From NCBI GenBank assembly GCA_023511995.1, contig JAIMAL010000014.1:1-64000 (forward strand): a stretch of 64,000 nucleotides of DNA, in the 5' to 3' direction. Below the pieces are notes generated by a model. The model was not told where the DNA came from. It searched no databases and worked only from the letters and a program-made list of their open reading frames with translations. Made by a program: the position numbers and the translations under genes. Below, one piece after another: positions 11,078 through 19,333 of this stretch. Every line of letters starts with the position of its first letter. The first letter of the stretch is position 1. The DNA is from Burkholderiales bacterium (lineage in GTDB: Bacteria > Pseudomonadota > Gammaproteobacteria > Burkholderiales > Thiobacteraceae).

Positions 11078-12273
11078 ATGTCACCGCCCCCATCCTGATC
11101 GTCGAGGATCACGACTTCCAGCGCCGCATCCTCGCGCGCATGCTCGGCGCGCTGGGCGCGCCAAGCGTGCTCGAGGCGGCCAACGGCCGCGAGGCGCTGG
11201 CCTTGCTCGATGCCGACGCACAGCCCGCGCTGGTGATCTGCGATCTCGACATGCCGGAGATGGATGGCATGGCCTTCATCCGTCATCTGGGCGAAAGACT
11301 GCCCGAGACATCGGTGATCATCGCCAGCGCGCTCGACCCGGCGCTGCTCGGCTCGGTGGCGAAGATGGCCGACGCCTATGGCGTGCGCCTGCTCGGCGTG
11401 CTGGAAAAGCCGGTCACGCGCGTGCATCTGGCGCAGTTGCTGGCCGCCAAGGACACGACGCCGCGCCCGCCACGTCCCGTTCAGGTTGCGCCAAGCTTCA
11501 GTCTCGCCGAGATCGAGGCGGCGATCGCGAACCATGAATTCATCCCCTTCTTCCAGCCCAAGGTGGACATGAAGAGCGGCGCCGTGGTCGGGGCCGAGGC
11601 GCTGGCGCGCTGGAAGCACCCGACGCAGGGCATCGTTGGGCCTTATGCCTTCATCCTGACGCTGGAAAAGGCCAACCGGATCGATGCGCTCACTTTCCTG
11701 ATGTTGGAGCAGGCGGCGCATGCCACACGCCGGCTGCACGAGGCGGGGCTGGACATCAGCGTATCGGTGAACCTCTCGACGACCTCGCTCGCCGACGTCA
11801 CGCTGGCCGACCGGGTGACCGGGATCGTCACCGACTGCGGCGTCGATCCCAAGCACATGGTGCTGGAGGTCACCGAGACCGCGGCGATGACCGCGCTGGC
11901 CCCCGCCCTGGAAAACCTCACCCGCCTGCGCATGAAGGGCTTTGGCCTCTCCATCGACGATTACGGCACCGGCTTTGCCAGTCTCGCGCAACTGGCGCGC
12001 GTGCCCTTCACCGAGCTGAAGATCGACCAGGGCTTTGTCACCGGCTGCAGCGACAATCCGAACGCGCAGGTGATCATCGAGGCGAGCATCGGCCTGGCCC
12101 ATGGGCTGAAGCTCAAGACGGTGGCCGAAGGCATCGAGACCCAGGCCGACTGGGAGGCGTTGAAGGGAATGGGCTGCGATCTCGCCCAGGGCTATTTCAT
12201 TGCGCAACCGATGGACGAGGCCGGATTCCTTCAGTTCTGTCAATCCCGGGCCCAGCCTGCGCCGGCTGCCTGA
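11074..12273 (+). CDS. REC-EAL cyclic-di-GMP phosphodiesterase response regulator
   Basis: 399 residues from ATG 11074, preferred over ATG 11062 because GGAG lies 6 bases upstream and it overlaps the previous stop as ATGA. The receiver (residues ~6-125) carries ILIVEDHD, acceptor Asp in VICDLDMPEMDG and LEKP. The EAL domain (~145-395) keeps the catalytic set: GAEALAR, SVNLS, LEVTETA, SIDDYGTG, LKIDQGF, VAEGIET and AQGYFIA. It should hydrolyse c-di-GMP to pGpG under control of phosphorylation. It closes the kinase-regulator-phosphodiesterase operon and implies control of biofilm or motility decisions. Confidence 0.93.
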   Translation: MNVTAPILIVEDHDFQRRILARMLGALGAPSVLEAANGREALALLDADAQPALVICDLDMPEMDGMAFIRHLGERLPETSVIIASALDPALLGSVAKMADAYGVRLLGVLEKPVTRVHLAQLLAAKDTTPRPPRPVQVAPSFSLAEIEAAIANHEFIPFFQPKVDMKSGAVVGAEALARWKHPTQGIVGPYAFILTLEKANRIDALTFLMLEQAAHATRRLHEAGLDISVSVNLSTTSLADVTLADRVTGIVTDCGVDPKHMVLEVTETAAMTALAPALENLTRLRMKGFGLSIDDYGTGFASLAQLARVPFTELKIDQGFVTGCSDNPNAQVIIEASIGLAHGLKLKTVAEGIETQADWEALKGMGCDLAQGYFIAQPMDEAGFLQFCQSRAQPAPAA

Positions 12274-12351
12274 GGGACGGCGGCTCGACAGTCACAAAGC
12301 ACCCAAGCACCTTTGCCCAGCCCGAACCGCCCGCCGCCCCGGCTCAAATGC

Positions 12352-12391
12352 GGCCCGGCGCCCCCACCGTTCGATGATCCCGCGCCGGGCC
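12352..12391. terminator. 10-bp GC inverted repeat between convergent genes
   Basis: GGCCCGGCGC (12352-12361) and GCGCCGGGCC (12382-12391) pair perfectly around a 20-base loop, between the ends of the REC-EAL gene and the convergent cytochrome gene. There is no U-run on either side. It is a likely bidirectional transcription barrier or 3'-end stabiliser. Confidence 0.5.
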
Positions 12392-12398
12392 GTGCGCT

Positions 12399-12872
12399 TC
12401 AGTCACGCAGCCGGCTGAAGACGAAGTCGTGGTCTTTCTGCTGGGCGTGGCAGTCGAAACAGGCGCTCTTGGCGTTCGCCCCCACCGCCCGCTTGCCCGG
12501 CTCACCCCCGGCGAAACCCTCGAAGCCCCAGCCACCGGTGGCAGCATAACGCTTGGCGTCCTTGTGCATGACCCCCAGCACCTTGCGGCTGCCTTCGGTC
12601 ACGGCATTGTCCTTGCGCTGGGCTTCCAGGAGATCGAAGACGATGACCGAGCCATCGGGGAAGCGGCCCGCCTTGTACCCCTGCATGGCCTTGGCATTGG
12701 CATAGAGATGGTGGATGCCGCCGAAGGACCCATACAGGGGATGCCCCTCCTCGATCACCATGCTCTTGACGTGGTGCCAGTCACGATAGCCCGTGGGATA
12801 GGGCACGTCCGCCGCCATCGCCGGCGCGGCGAGCCCCGCCAGGAGCAGAAAAAGCAGAGATGGCTTGTTCAT
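12399..12872 (-). CDS. Cytochrome P460 family protein (periplasmic c-type haem protein)
   Basis: 157 residues from ATG 12872 (AAGGAGGTCATC upstream, a strong site). Residues 1-20 are a cleavable signal peptide ending AMAAD. The body has the P460 fold pattern (YPTGYRDWHHVKSMVIEE, GSFGGIHHLYAN, FPDGSVIVFDL). A single haem-attachment motif CFDCH lies at 138-142. Family members oxidise hydroxylamine or NO, or act as NO-binding cytochromes. The Lys cross-link residue of true P460 cannot be confirmed by eye. Divergent from a MarR regulator with a shared operator-rich gap, so it is probably controlled by it. Confidence 0.88.
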   Translation of the reverse strand: MNKPSLLFLLLAGLAAPAMAADVPYPTGYRDWHHVKSMVIEEGHPLYGSFGGIHHLYANAKAMQGYKAGRFPDGSVIVFDLLEAQRKDNAVTEGSRKVLGVMHKDAKRYAATGGWGFEGFAGGEPGKRAVGANAKSACFDCHAQQKDHDFVFSRLRD

Positions 12873-12899
12873 GATGACCTCCTTGACGTTGGTTGATGA

Positions 12900-12974
12900 T
12901 GCATCGACTCGATGCACGATTAAGCGTAGACTCGATACATCAGGCTTGTCAAGCCGTGCTTCGAGGCGATACAT
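12900..12974. promoter_or_regulatory. Operator cluster between the cytochrome P460 and marR genes
   Basis: A perfect 17-base palindrome, TGCATCGA-C-TCGATGCA (12900-12916), is followed by two more copies of one arm: CTCGATACAT at 12931-12940 and GGCGATACAT at 12965-12974. The third copy lies just before the MarR start codon at 12982. A candidate -35 TTGTCA (12945-12950) sits between copies. The arrangement fits MarR-dimer binding controlling both divergent genes, with autorepression. Confidence 0.65.
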
Positions 12975-12981
12975 TAGCCCC

Positions 12982-13545
12982 ATGAGCCAGGTTCCCCTTC
13001 TCCTCGAACGGCTGGGCGCGCTGCTCGCGCAGTCGGTGCGCGAAGAGGCCGCGCGCCACGGTCTCCTGCCCATTCATCTGCAGGTGCTGCACTACCTGTC
13101 GCGCGCCAATCGCTACAGCGATATGCCCATCGCCATCGCCGAATATTTCGGCATCACCCGCGGCACGGTCTCGCAAACCCTCGCCGTGCTGGAACGCAAG
13201 GGCCTGCTCGCCAAAAAAGCCGACCCGCAGCACGGCAGGCGGGTGCATTTGCGCCTGACGGCGGCGGGCAGGGCCGCGCTCAAAGGGAGCTGGCCCGAGC
13301 GCATCGAACAGGCCCTCACGCATCTATCCGGGGAGGCCACCCACCTGGAAGCCACCCTGCGCGCGCTGCTCACGACCCTACAGACCCTCAACGGCCAGCG
13401 CGCCTTCGGCCTGTGCCGGGAATGTGCCCACTTCCTCCGGGAAAAGGATGGCGCCCGCTGCGGCCTGACCGGCGAACCCCTGGCGGCGGAGCAGACGGTG
13501 CGCATCTGCCGTGACTGGACCGCCCCGGCGGAAGGCCGCCTTTGA
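12982..13545 (+). CDS. MarR-family regulator with a four-cysteine C-terminal extension
   Basis: 187 residues from ATG 12982 (MSQVPLLLERLGALL). The winged helix spans residues ~30-100 (LQVLHYLSRANRYSDMPIAIAEYFGITRGTVSQTLAVLERKGLL, and a wing at DPQHGRRVHLRLT). Beyond the usual ~140-residue MarR length it adds a tail with Cys145, Cys148, Cys160 and Cys176 (C-x2-C-x11-C-x15-C), a plausible Zn or Fe-S ligand set. Divergent from cytochrome P460, it may sense NO, hydroxylamine or redox state and repress that gene. The sensing role is inference; the fold is clear. Confidence 0.9.
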   Translation: MSQVPLLLERLGALLAQSVREEAARHGLLPIHLQVLHYLSRANRYSDMPIAIAEYFGITRGTVSQTLAVLERKGLLAKKADPQHGRRVHLRLTAAGRAALKGSWPERIEQALTHLSGEATHLEATLRALLTTLQTLNGQRAFGLCRECAHFLREKDGARCGLTGEPLAAEQTVRICRDWTAPAEGRL

Positions 13546-13570
13546 GAAAGCGGCTAGGCTGGCTACCGCG

Positions 13571-13587
13571 AGCCGGAAATTCCGGCT
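13571..13587. repeat. Palindrome AGCCGGAA-A-TTCCGGCT
   Basis: A perfect 8-bp-arm inverted repeat between marR and the PhoD-like gene, 32 bases before the ATG at 13619. It could be a short hairpin limiting readthrough from marR, or an operator for the phosphatase gene. Confidence 0.45.
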
Positions 13588-13618
13588 AATCTTTCCCGTC
13601 CGGACCGGAATTCCGTCT

Positions 13619-15076
13619 ATGCGTGTGTTGGGCCTGCTCATTCTTTTGGCTGTCGCGCCCGTGTGGGCGGCCCAGCTCACCGCCGGGCCCATGCTGGGCC
13701 CGGTGACAAGCCGCACGGCGGTCATCTGGATACAGGGGGACGCCGCCGCGGAAGCGGACGTGGAATACTGGCCCGCCACCCGGCCGCAGGAGCGGCAGCG
13801 CAGCGCCCGGGTGCGCCTCGAGGCGGCGGAGGATTTCACCGCCCGCCTGACATTGGTGGGACTGGACGCCGACACCCGTTACCACTACCAGGTCTTCCTC
13901 GATGGTGAACCGGCGCGGTCGGGGGCGGTGCTCACCTTCCGCACCCTGCCCCTGCCCCGGCGGGGTCCGGCTCCCGAAATCAGCGTCTATCTGGGTTCCT
14001 GCGCCTATGTGAACGATCCGGCGGTGGACCGACCGGGCCCACCCTATGGCGGGGACTATGCCATCTTCGAGACCCTCGCCCGGCAGGCCGAGAACAATCC
14101 CCGCCACGGCCTCATGCTCTGGCTGGGGGACAACGTCTATCTGCGGGAGGCCGACTACGCCACCCCCTGGGGCATGAACGCCCGCTACCGCCACACCCGC
14201 AGCCTGCGCGAGCTGCAACCTCTGCTTTCCACGCTGCCCCATTACGCCATCTGGGATGACCACGATTACGGTCCCAACGATGCCAACCGCAGTTTCGTCT
14301 TCAAGGAGGAAAGCCTGCGTCTGTTCCGCCGCTACTGGGCCAATCCCAGTCACGGTCTGCCCGGGCTGCCCGGGATTTTCACCACTTTTTCCGTGATTGA
14401 TGCGGATTTCTTCCTCCTCGACGACCGTTTCCACCGCGCAGCGGACAGGACGGAGGTGAGCCGGGAGGAACTGGATCTGATGAAGGAGGCACGGGAGTGG
14501 GTGTTGAGCCAGAATGCCCTGTTGCGGCTCATTGGACGGCGCTATTTCGGCTCGACGCCGGCGGTGGAGACCCACAAGGTGCTGTTCGGCTTCGAGCAGC
14601 TCGACTGGCTCAAACAGGCCCTCATCCAGTCACGCGCCACCTTCAAGTTCATTGTCAGCGGCAGCCAGCTCCTGAATGACAACCATCCCTTCGAAGGCTG
14701 GCACAACTTCCCCCAGGAGCGGGAGGGCTTCCTCGCCTGGCTCAAGCGGCAGAACATTCCCGGCGTGGTCTTCCTTTCCGGCGACCGCCACCACACCGAA
14801 CTTCTGCGGCGCACCAGCAAGGATTTCTATCCCCTGTACGAGCTGACCTGCTCGCCGCTGACCGCCGGGCCGCGCACGCCGCGGGAGAAGGAAGCCGACA
14901 ATCCCCTGCGCCTTGCCGGTACCCTGGTCACCCAGCGCAATTTCTGCCGCATCGACATCGTCGGCGGTGGGGAGGATCGCCGGCTGGTGCTGCAAAGCTA
15001 CGACAGCCAGGGCAGACTCCTGTGGGAGCGCACCATCGCCGCCGATGAACTGCGCTGGTCGCCGCCGCAGCCCTGA
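13619..15076 (+). CDS. PhoD-like alkaline phosphatase/phosphodiesterase family protein (exported)
   Basis: 485 residues from ATG 13619. Residues 1-18 are a Sec-type signal (MRVLGLLILLAVAPVWAAQ); no twin-arginine motif is seen. An N-terminal fibronectin-like domain (GPMLGPVTSRTAVIWIQG, residues ~20-115) precedes the metallophosphatase domain with LGSCAYV, MLWLGDNVY, AIWDDHDYGPND, FIVSGSQLL and FLSGDRHHTEL, the metal-ligand motifs of PhoD enzymes. It should cleave phosphate mono- or diesters in the periplasm. The long upstream frame (from 13511) lacks a signal and overlaps marR, so it was not used. No phosphate-regulon box is obvious. Confidence 0.9.
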   Translation: MRVLGLLILLAVAPVWAAQLTAGPMLGPVTSRTAVIWIQGDAAAEADVEYWPATRPQERQRSARVRLEAAEDFTARLTLVGLDADTRYHYQVFLDGEPARSGAVLTFRTLPLPRRGPAPEISVYLGSCAYVNDPAVDRPGPPYGGDYAIFETLARQAENNPRHGLMLWLGDNVYLREADYATPWGMNARYRHTRSLRELQPLLSTLPHYAIWDDHDYGPNDANRSFVFKEESLRLFRRYWANPSHGLPGLPGIFTTFSVIDADFFLLDDRFHRAADRTEVSREELDLMKEAREWVLSQNALLRLIGRRYFGSTPAVETHKVLFGFEQLDWLKQALIQSRATFKFIVSGSQLLNDNHPFEGWHNFPQEREGFLAWLKRQNIPGVVFLSGDRHHTELLRRTSKDFYPLYELTCSPLTAGPRTPREKEADNPLRLAGTLVTQRNFCRIDIVGGGEDRRLVLQSYDSQGRLLWERTIAADELRWSPPQP

Positions 15077-15095
15077 TCGCCGGGGCCTGCCAGGC

Positions 15096-16577
15096 TCAGG
15101 TGCCGCAGAAGGTGCGAAAACCCGCCATGAACTCGGCGGGCGCCGGCTCGGCGAAGGACGCGCGTGCGGGGTCCTCGCGGTAGGGGTCCCGCACCGCGGC
15201 CAGGAGCCTTTCGAAGGGCGCAAGATCCCCCGCCTCGGCGGCGGCAAGCGCCTCCTCCACCCGGTGGTTGCGGGGGATGATCCAGGGATTGACCCGCCGC
15301 ATGCGCCCCGCGCGGGCGCGACCCGGGTTTTCCTCGCCCTCATCTTCGCTGCGGCAGCGTTCCCGCCAGCGCGCAAGCCACCGTTCGAGACCCGGTCGCC
15401 CCGGGAAGAGGGCAGAAAGTCGCGCCTCGTTGCCTTCCGCCGCATCGGCGAGATAGCGGAAAGCCAGGGTGTAATCCACCCGTTGAGCGTGGAGGAGGTC
15501 GAGCCACGCCTCCCCCAGCGCACGATCCGAGGCTGCCGCCGTGCGCAAACCCAGTTTCGCCCGCAGGCCGGAAAGCCATCGGGCTTCGTAGAGACCGACG
15601 AAGTCGTCGATCACCCGGGTGGCAGCCGTGACGGCACCGCCCTCGTCGTCACTGATCAGGGGCAGCAGTGTTTCCGCGAAGCGGGCGAGATTCCAGCGGG
15701 CAATCACGGGCTGTTGCTGATAGGCATAGCGGCCCATGTGGTCGATGGAACTGAACACCGCCTGGGGATCATAGGCCTCCATGAAGGCACAAGGACCGAA
15801 GTCGATGGTCTCGCCCGAGATGGCCATGTTGTCCGTGTTCATCACGCCGTGGATGAAACCCACGTGCATCCACTGGGCGATGAGGGCCGCCTGCCGCTCC
15901 GCCACGGCACGCAGCAGGGCCAGATAGCGGTCGCTGCGGCCGGCCAGCTCGGGATAATGGCGGGCGATGGTGTAATCGGCGAGCCGCCGCACCTGGTCCA
16001 CGGTGCCGTGCGCCCAGAAATACTGGAAGGTCCCCACGCGGATATGGCTAGCCGCCACCCGGGTGAGCACCGCCCCGGGCAGGATGCGCTCCCGGTAAAC
16101 GGGCTCGCCCGTCGTCACCACCGCCAGGGCGCGGGTGGTGGGCACGCCCAGCGCATGCATCGCCTCGCCGATGATGGCTTCGCGCAGCATGGGCCCCAGT
16201 GCCGCCTTGCCATCGCCGCGGCGGGAGAAGGGTGTGGCGCCCGAGCCCTTGAAGGCGATGTCCCGCCGGCGGCCGGCGCGGTCCACCACCTCGCCGATCA
16301 GAAGCGCCCGGCCATCGCCCAGTTGGGGCGCGAACTGGCCGAACTGATGGCCGGCATAGGCTTGGGCGATGGGCTGCGCACCGGCGGGCAGGGCATTGCC
16401 AGAGAAAAGTTCCGCCAGCGCGGCCGCATCAAGACCCGCAAGATCAAGGCCCAGCTCCGCGGCCAGCGCATCGTTGAGGAAAACCAGCCGGGGCTGGGGC
16501 ACCCGTTCAGGCTGCCAATCGACGTAGAAGCCAGGTAACTCGCGGGCGTAGGAGTTGTCGAAAACAAACGCGGCCAT
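15096..16577 (-). CDS. selO: Protein adenylyltransferase SelO (YdiU/UPF0061)
   Basis: 493 residues from ATG 16577 (MAAFVFDNSYARELPGFYVDW), the usual family start and length. The frame continues upstream but overlaps the divergent transporter region and has no homology there. This is a pseudokinase fold that transfers AMP from ATP to Ser/Thr/Tyr of target proteins under oxidative stress. Visible landmarks: AYAGHQFGQFAPQLGDGRALLIGE, the nucleotide-binding Lys in DIAFKGSGATPFSRRGDGKAAL, HGVMNTDNMAISGETIDFGPC with catalytic Asn and Asp, and MRRVNPWIIPRNH near the end. The extreme C-terminus reads FCGT; in many homologues it is a Cys or Sec near the end that gives the family its name. Confidence 0.95.
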   Translation of the reverse strand: MAAFVFDNSYARELPGFYVDWQPERVPQPRLVFLNDALAAELGLDLAGLDAAALAELFSGNALPAGAQPIAQAYAGHQFGQFAPQLGDGRALLIGEVVDRAGRRRDIAFKGSGATPFSRRGDGKAALGPMLREAIIGEAMHALGVPTTRALAVVTTGEPVYRERILPGAVLTRVAASHIRVGTFQYFWAHGTVDQVRRLADYTIARHYPELAGRSDRYLALLRAVAERQAALIAQWMHVGFIHGVMNTDNMAISGETIDFGPCAFMEAYDPQAVFSSIDHMGRYAYQQQPVIARWNLARFAETLLPLISDDEGGAVTAATRVIDDFVGLYEARWLSGLRAKLGLRTAAASDRALGEAWLDLLHAQRVDYTLAFRYLADAAEGNEARLSALFPGRPGLERWLARWRERCRSEDEGEENPGRARAGRMRRVNPWIIPRNHRVEEALAAAEAGDLAPFERLLAAVRDPYREDPARASFAEPAPAEFMAGFRTFCGT

Positions 16578-16731
16578 GCAAAATTCCCAAAAGGTCCGGG
16601 CAAGGCAGAGTAAGGCCGCTTTCTGCGAATTTCCACCCTGCCGCCGCCAGGGAGACTCGCCTGTCCCGTAAACCATCAGCCGGGACGGCGATCTTTGGCC
16701 CCCCACCATGGGTGAGGATGAGGAATCGATC

Positions 16732-17361
16732 GTGACGGAAAGCTGTTGCGGTGCCAACCCCTGCCGGGGCGAAAGCTTCGACCCGCGCTTTCGCCGCGCC
16801 CTGTGGATTGCCCTCGGCATCAACGCCGCCATGTTCGTAGTGGAGGTGCTGGCGGGGCTGGATGCGGGCTCCGCGTCGCTCCTTGCCGATGCCGCGGATT
16901 TTCTCGGCGATGCGGGCAATTACGCCCTCTCCCTGGCCGTCCTGTCCATGGGGCTTTTGTGGCGCGCCCGCGCCGCCCTGGTCAAGGGACTCACCATGGC
17001 GGGCTTCGGTGTCTTCGTCCTCGGCAAGGCCGGCTGGAATGCCTGGCTCGGTGCGCCGCCGGAAGCCCTCACCATGGGCGTGATTGCCTTCCTCGCCCTC
17101 CTCGCCAATGTGGCGGTGGCCTTGCTGCTTTATGCCTTCCGCACGGGCGATGCCAACATGCGTTCCGTTTGGCTGTGCAGCCGGAACGACGCCATCGGCA
17201 ATGGCGCGGTCATGCTGGCCGCTGCCGGCGTCTTCGGCACCGGTCACGCCTGGCCAGATCTGCTGGTCGCCGCCGCGATGGGAACCCTCGGGCTCACCTC
17301 GGCCTTGACCGTGATCCGCCACGCCCGCGCCGAACTGGCGACAAGCCGCCCGACCCTGTGA
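16732..17361 (+). CDS. CDF-like cation transporter
   Basis: 209 residues from GTG 16732, preferred over ATG 16708: GAGGA lies 7 bases before the GTG, while the ATG has no ribosome site. About six hydrophobic helices are visible. SLLADAADFLGDAGNYALSL in helix 2 resembles the cation-diffusion-facilitator metal site, with Asp replacing the usual His. LCSRNDAIGNGAVMLAA in helix 5 carries the second Asp/Asn pair. The N-terminus has a Cys cluster (CCGANPC). It lacks the cytoplasmic C-terminal domain of full CDF proteins (about 300 residues). It probably exports a divalent cation such as Zn or Co; the metal is unknown. Confidence 0.8.
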   Translation: MTESCCGANPCRGESFDPRFRRALWIALGINAAMFVVEVLAGLDAGSASLLADAADFLGDAGNYALSLAVLSMGLLWRARAALVKGLTMAGFGVFVLGKAGWNAWLGAPPEALTMGVIAFLALLANVAVALLLYAFRTGDANMRSVWLCSRNDAIGNGAVMLAAAGVFGTGHAWPDLLVAAAMGTLGLTSALTVIRHARAELATSRPTL

Positions 17362-17386
17362 CCTGGCCCCCCGGGGCCGGGGCAGG

Positions 17387-18589
17387 CTACCAGCTCGCTT
17401 CCTTCTCCGGTGTCGCGGAAATGTGGTGCAGGGAAAGATCAGCGCCGTTGAATTCCTGCTCCTGATCGAGGCGGATACCCACCGTGACCTTGAGCAGGCC
17501 ATAGACCAGAAATCCGCCCAGCAGGGCAATCGCCACCCCCAGCAGCGTGCCCAGCAGCTGGGCGGGGAAACTCACCCCACCCAGGCCGCCCAAGGCGGGC
17601 TGGCCGAAGATGCCGGCGGCGATGCCACCCCAGGCCCCACACAGGCCGTGCAGGGGCCACACCCCCAGCACGTCGTCGATTTTCCATTTGTTCTGGGTGA
17701 GGGTGAACAGCCAGACAAACAGACCGCCCGCCACGCCGCCGGTGATGAGGGCGCCGACGGGATGCATGAGGTCGGAACCGGCGCACACCGCCACCAGCCC
17801 CGCCAGCGGGCCGTTGTGCACAAACCCCGGGTCGTTGCGGCCAACAAACAATGCCACCAGCGTGCCCCCCACCATGGCCATCAGGGAATTGACCGCCACC
17901 AGGCCGCTGATTTTGTCGACGCTCTGCGCCGACATCACGTTGAAGCCAAACCAGCCGACGGTGAGGATCCACGCCCCCAGCGCGAGAAACGGAATACTGG
18001 AGGGCGGATGCGCCGTCATCGCCCCATCCTTGCGGTAGCGTCCTTGCCGCGCCCCCAAAAGCAGCACCGCAGCAAGCCCGATCCAGCCGCCCACCGCGTG
18101 CACCACCACCGAGCCGGCAAAGTCATGGAAGGGCGCATTTAGGCTGGCGGTGAGCCACTGCTGAAAACCAAAGTTGCCATTCCAGACGATCCCCTCGAAA
18201 AAGGGATAGACGAAGCCAACCAGGAGGAAGGTTGCGGCAAGCTGGGGATGGAATTTGGCGCGCTCAGCAATGCCCCCGGACACGATGGCGGGAATGGCCG
18301 CGGCAAAGGTGAGCAGGAAGAAAAACTTCACCAGTTCGTAGCCATTCTTTTGCGCGAGCACCGCGGCCCCGGCGAGGAAATGCACGCCGTAGGCGATGCC
18401 ATAGCCGATGAAGAAATAGGCGAGCGTCGAAACACAGAAATCGGCAAGAATCTTCACCAGCGCATTGACCTGGTTTTTCTGCCGCACCGTCCCGAGCTCC
18501 AGAAAGGCAAACCCCGCGTGCATGGCCAGCACCATCACCGCCCCCATGAGCACGAAAAAGGCATCCGTTGCGGCTTTCCCGGCATCCAT
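17387..18589 (-). CDS. amt: Ammonium transporter (Amt/MEP/Rh family)
   Basis: 400 residues from ATG 18589 (GGGAGG upstream), with about eleven membrane helices. Family motifs: the first pore His in HDFAGSVVVHAVGG and the second in WPLHGLCGAWGGIAAG, plus DDVLGVWPLHG. The short cytoplasmic tail ends FNGADLSLHHISATPEKEASW. It moves ammonium across the inner membrane. No glnK/PII gene is adjacent, although amt and glnK are commonly linked. The upstream region has a strong sigma-54 promoter and an NtrC dyad, so expression should rise under nitrogen limitation. Confidence 0.95.
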   Translation of the reverse strand: MDAGKAATDAFFVLMGAVMVLAMHAGFAFLELGTVRQKNQVNALVKILADFCVSTLAYFFIGYGIAYGVHFLAGAAVLAQKNGYELVKFFFLLTFAAAIPAIVSGGIAERAKFHPQLAATFLLVGFVYPFFEGIVWNGNFGFQQWLTASLNAPFHDFAGSVVVHAVGGWIGLAAVLLLGARQGRYRKDGAMTAHPPSSIPFLALGAWILTVGWFGFNVMSAQSVDKISGLVAVNSLMAMVGGTLVALFVGRNDPGFVHNGPLAGLVAVCAGSDLMHPVGALITGGVAGGLFVWLFTLTQNKWKIDDVLGVWPLHGLCGAWGGIAAGIFGQPALGGLGGVSFPAQLLGTLLGVAIALLGGFLVYGLLKVTVGIRLDQEQEFNGADLSLHHISATPEKEASW

Positions 18590-18622
18590 GGCTCCCTCCC
18601 GATAAAAAAGTACGCACTCGAA

Positions 18623-18640
18623 TAGCAAACGCCGTGCCAA
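18623..18640 (-). promoter_or_regulatory. Sigma-54 (RpoN) promoter of amt
   Basis: On the minus strand TTGGCACG-GCGT-TTGCTA matches the -24/-12 consensus TGGCACG-N4-TTGCW exactly. Predicted transcription start is near 18612, about 24 bases before the amt ATG at 18589. This implies activation by an enhancer-binding protein. Confidence 0.88.
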
Positions 18641-18727
18641 TGAAGCAAAAGAACCGCCCACACGCGGGTTAGCGCCTCGATCTGGGGCGCAGCGCGTGCG
18701 CGATCTCGCCAGACTGGTGCACGGCGC

Positions 18728-18742
18728 GCACCATCCCGGTGC
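18728..18742. promoter_or_regulatory. NtrC-type enhancer dyad upstream of amt
   Basis: GCACC-ATCCC-GGTGC, a perfect match to the NtrC consensus half-sites (GCACC-N5-GGTGC), is centred about 120 bases upstream of the predicted sigma-54 start. An extra GGTGC half-site at 18716-18720 makes a second, overlapping dyad (18716-18732). Together with the sigma-54 promoter this indicates nitrogen control of amt. Confidence 0.78.
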
Positions 18743-18793
18743 GGAAGCCAGGGCGGACGCCCCGATATGGTGCCGGAAAAGAGAGGACGCCCC

Positions 18794-19333
18794 TCAACGG
18801 GGAACGGGTTTCTTGGCGAGTTTGCGCTGCAGCGTGCGGCGGTGCATCTTCAGGGCGCGGGCGGTGGCGGAGATGTTGCCCTGATGTTCGGCGAGCACTT
18901 TCTGGATGTGCTCCCATTCGAGCCGGTCCACGCTCAGCGGTTCGGCGCTCACGGGCAGCGACGGATCGCCGGCTTCGCGACCAAGGGCGGCGACGATCTC
19001 ATCCGGGGCGGCGGGCTTGGCGAGGTAGTGGGTGGCACCCAGTTTGATGGCTTCCACCGCGGTGGCGATGCTCCCATAGCCGGTGAGCACCACGATGCGC
19101 ATGTCCCGGCGCAGGCGGGTGAGTTCCCGCACCAGGGCGAGGCCGGACATACCCTCCATCTTGAGGTCCACGACGGCAAAGGCGGGCGGCCGCCTGCGCG
19201 CGGCCAAGAGCGCCTCCTCACCGCTCGCTGCGGCGTGGACGCGAAAGCCCCGGCGCTCTAGGGCGCGCCCGAGCACCCCCCGCAGCGTGGCATCGTCATC
19301 CACCAACAACAAATCCCGGTCGGCTTCAACCAT
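18794..19333 (-). CDS. regA: Redox response regulator of the RegA/PrrA/ActR/RoxR family
   Basis: 179 residues. The receiver (residues ~6-120) has LLVDDD, acceptor Asp in FAVVDLKMEGMSG, VVLTGYGS and YLAKP. The C-terminal Fis-type helix-turn-helix reads GNISATARALKMHRRTLQRKLAKKP, the near-invariant DNA-recognition sequence of this family. It is phosphorylated by RegB under reduced quinone or low oxygen and regulates respiratory, carbon- and nitrogen-assimilation genes in known hosts. It overlaps the regB stop by 8 bases. The ammonium transporter lies just downstream but has its own promoter. Confidence 0.94.
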   Translation of the reverse strand: MVEADRDLLLVDDDATLRGVLGRALERRGFRVHAAASGEEALLAARRRPPAFAVVDLKMEGMSGLALVRELTRLRRDMRIVVLTGYGSIATAVEAIKLGATHYLAKPAAPDEIVAALGREAGDPSLPVSAEPLSVDRLEWEHIQKVLAEHQGNISATARALKMHRRTLQRKLAKKPVPR

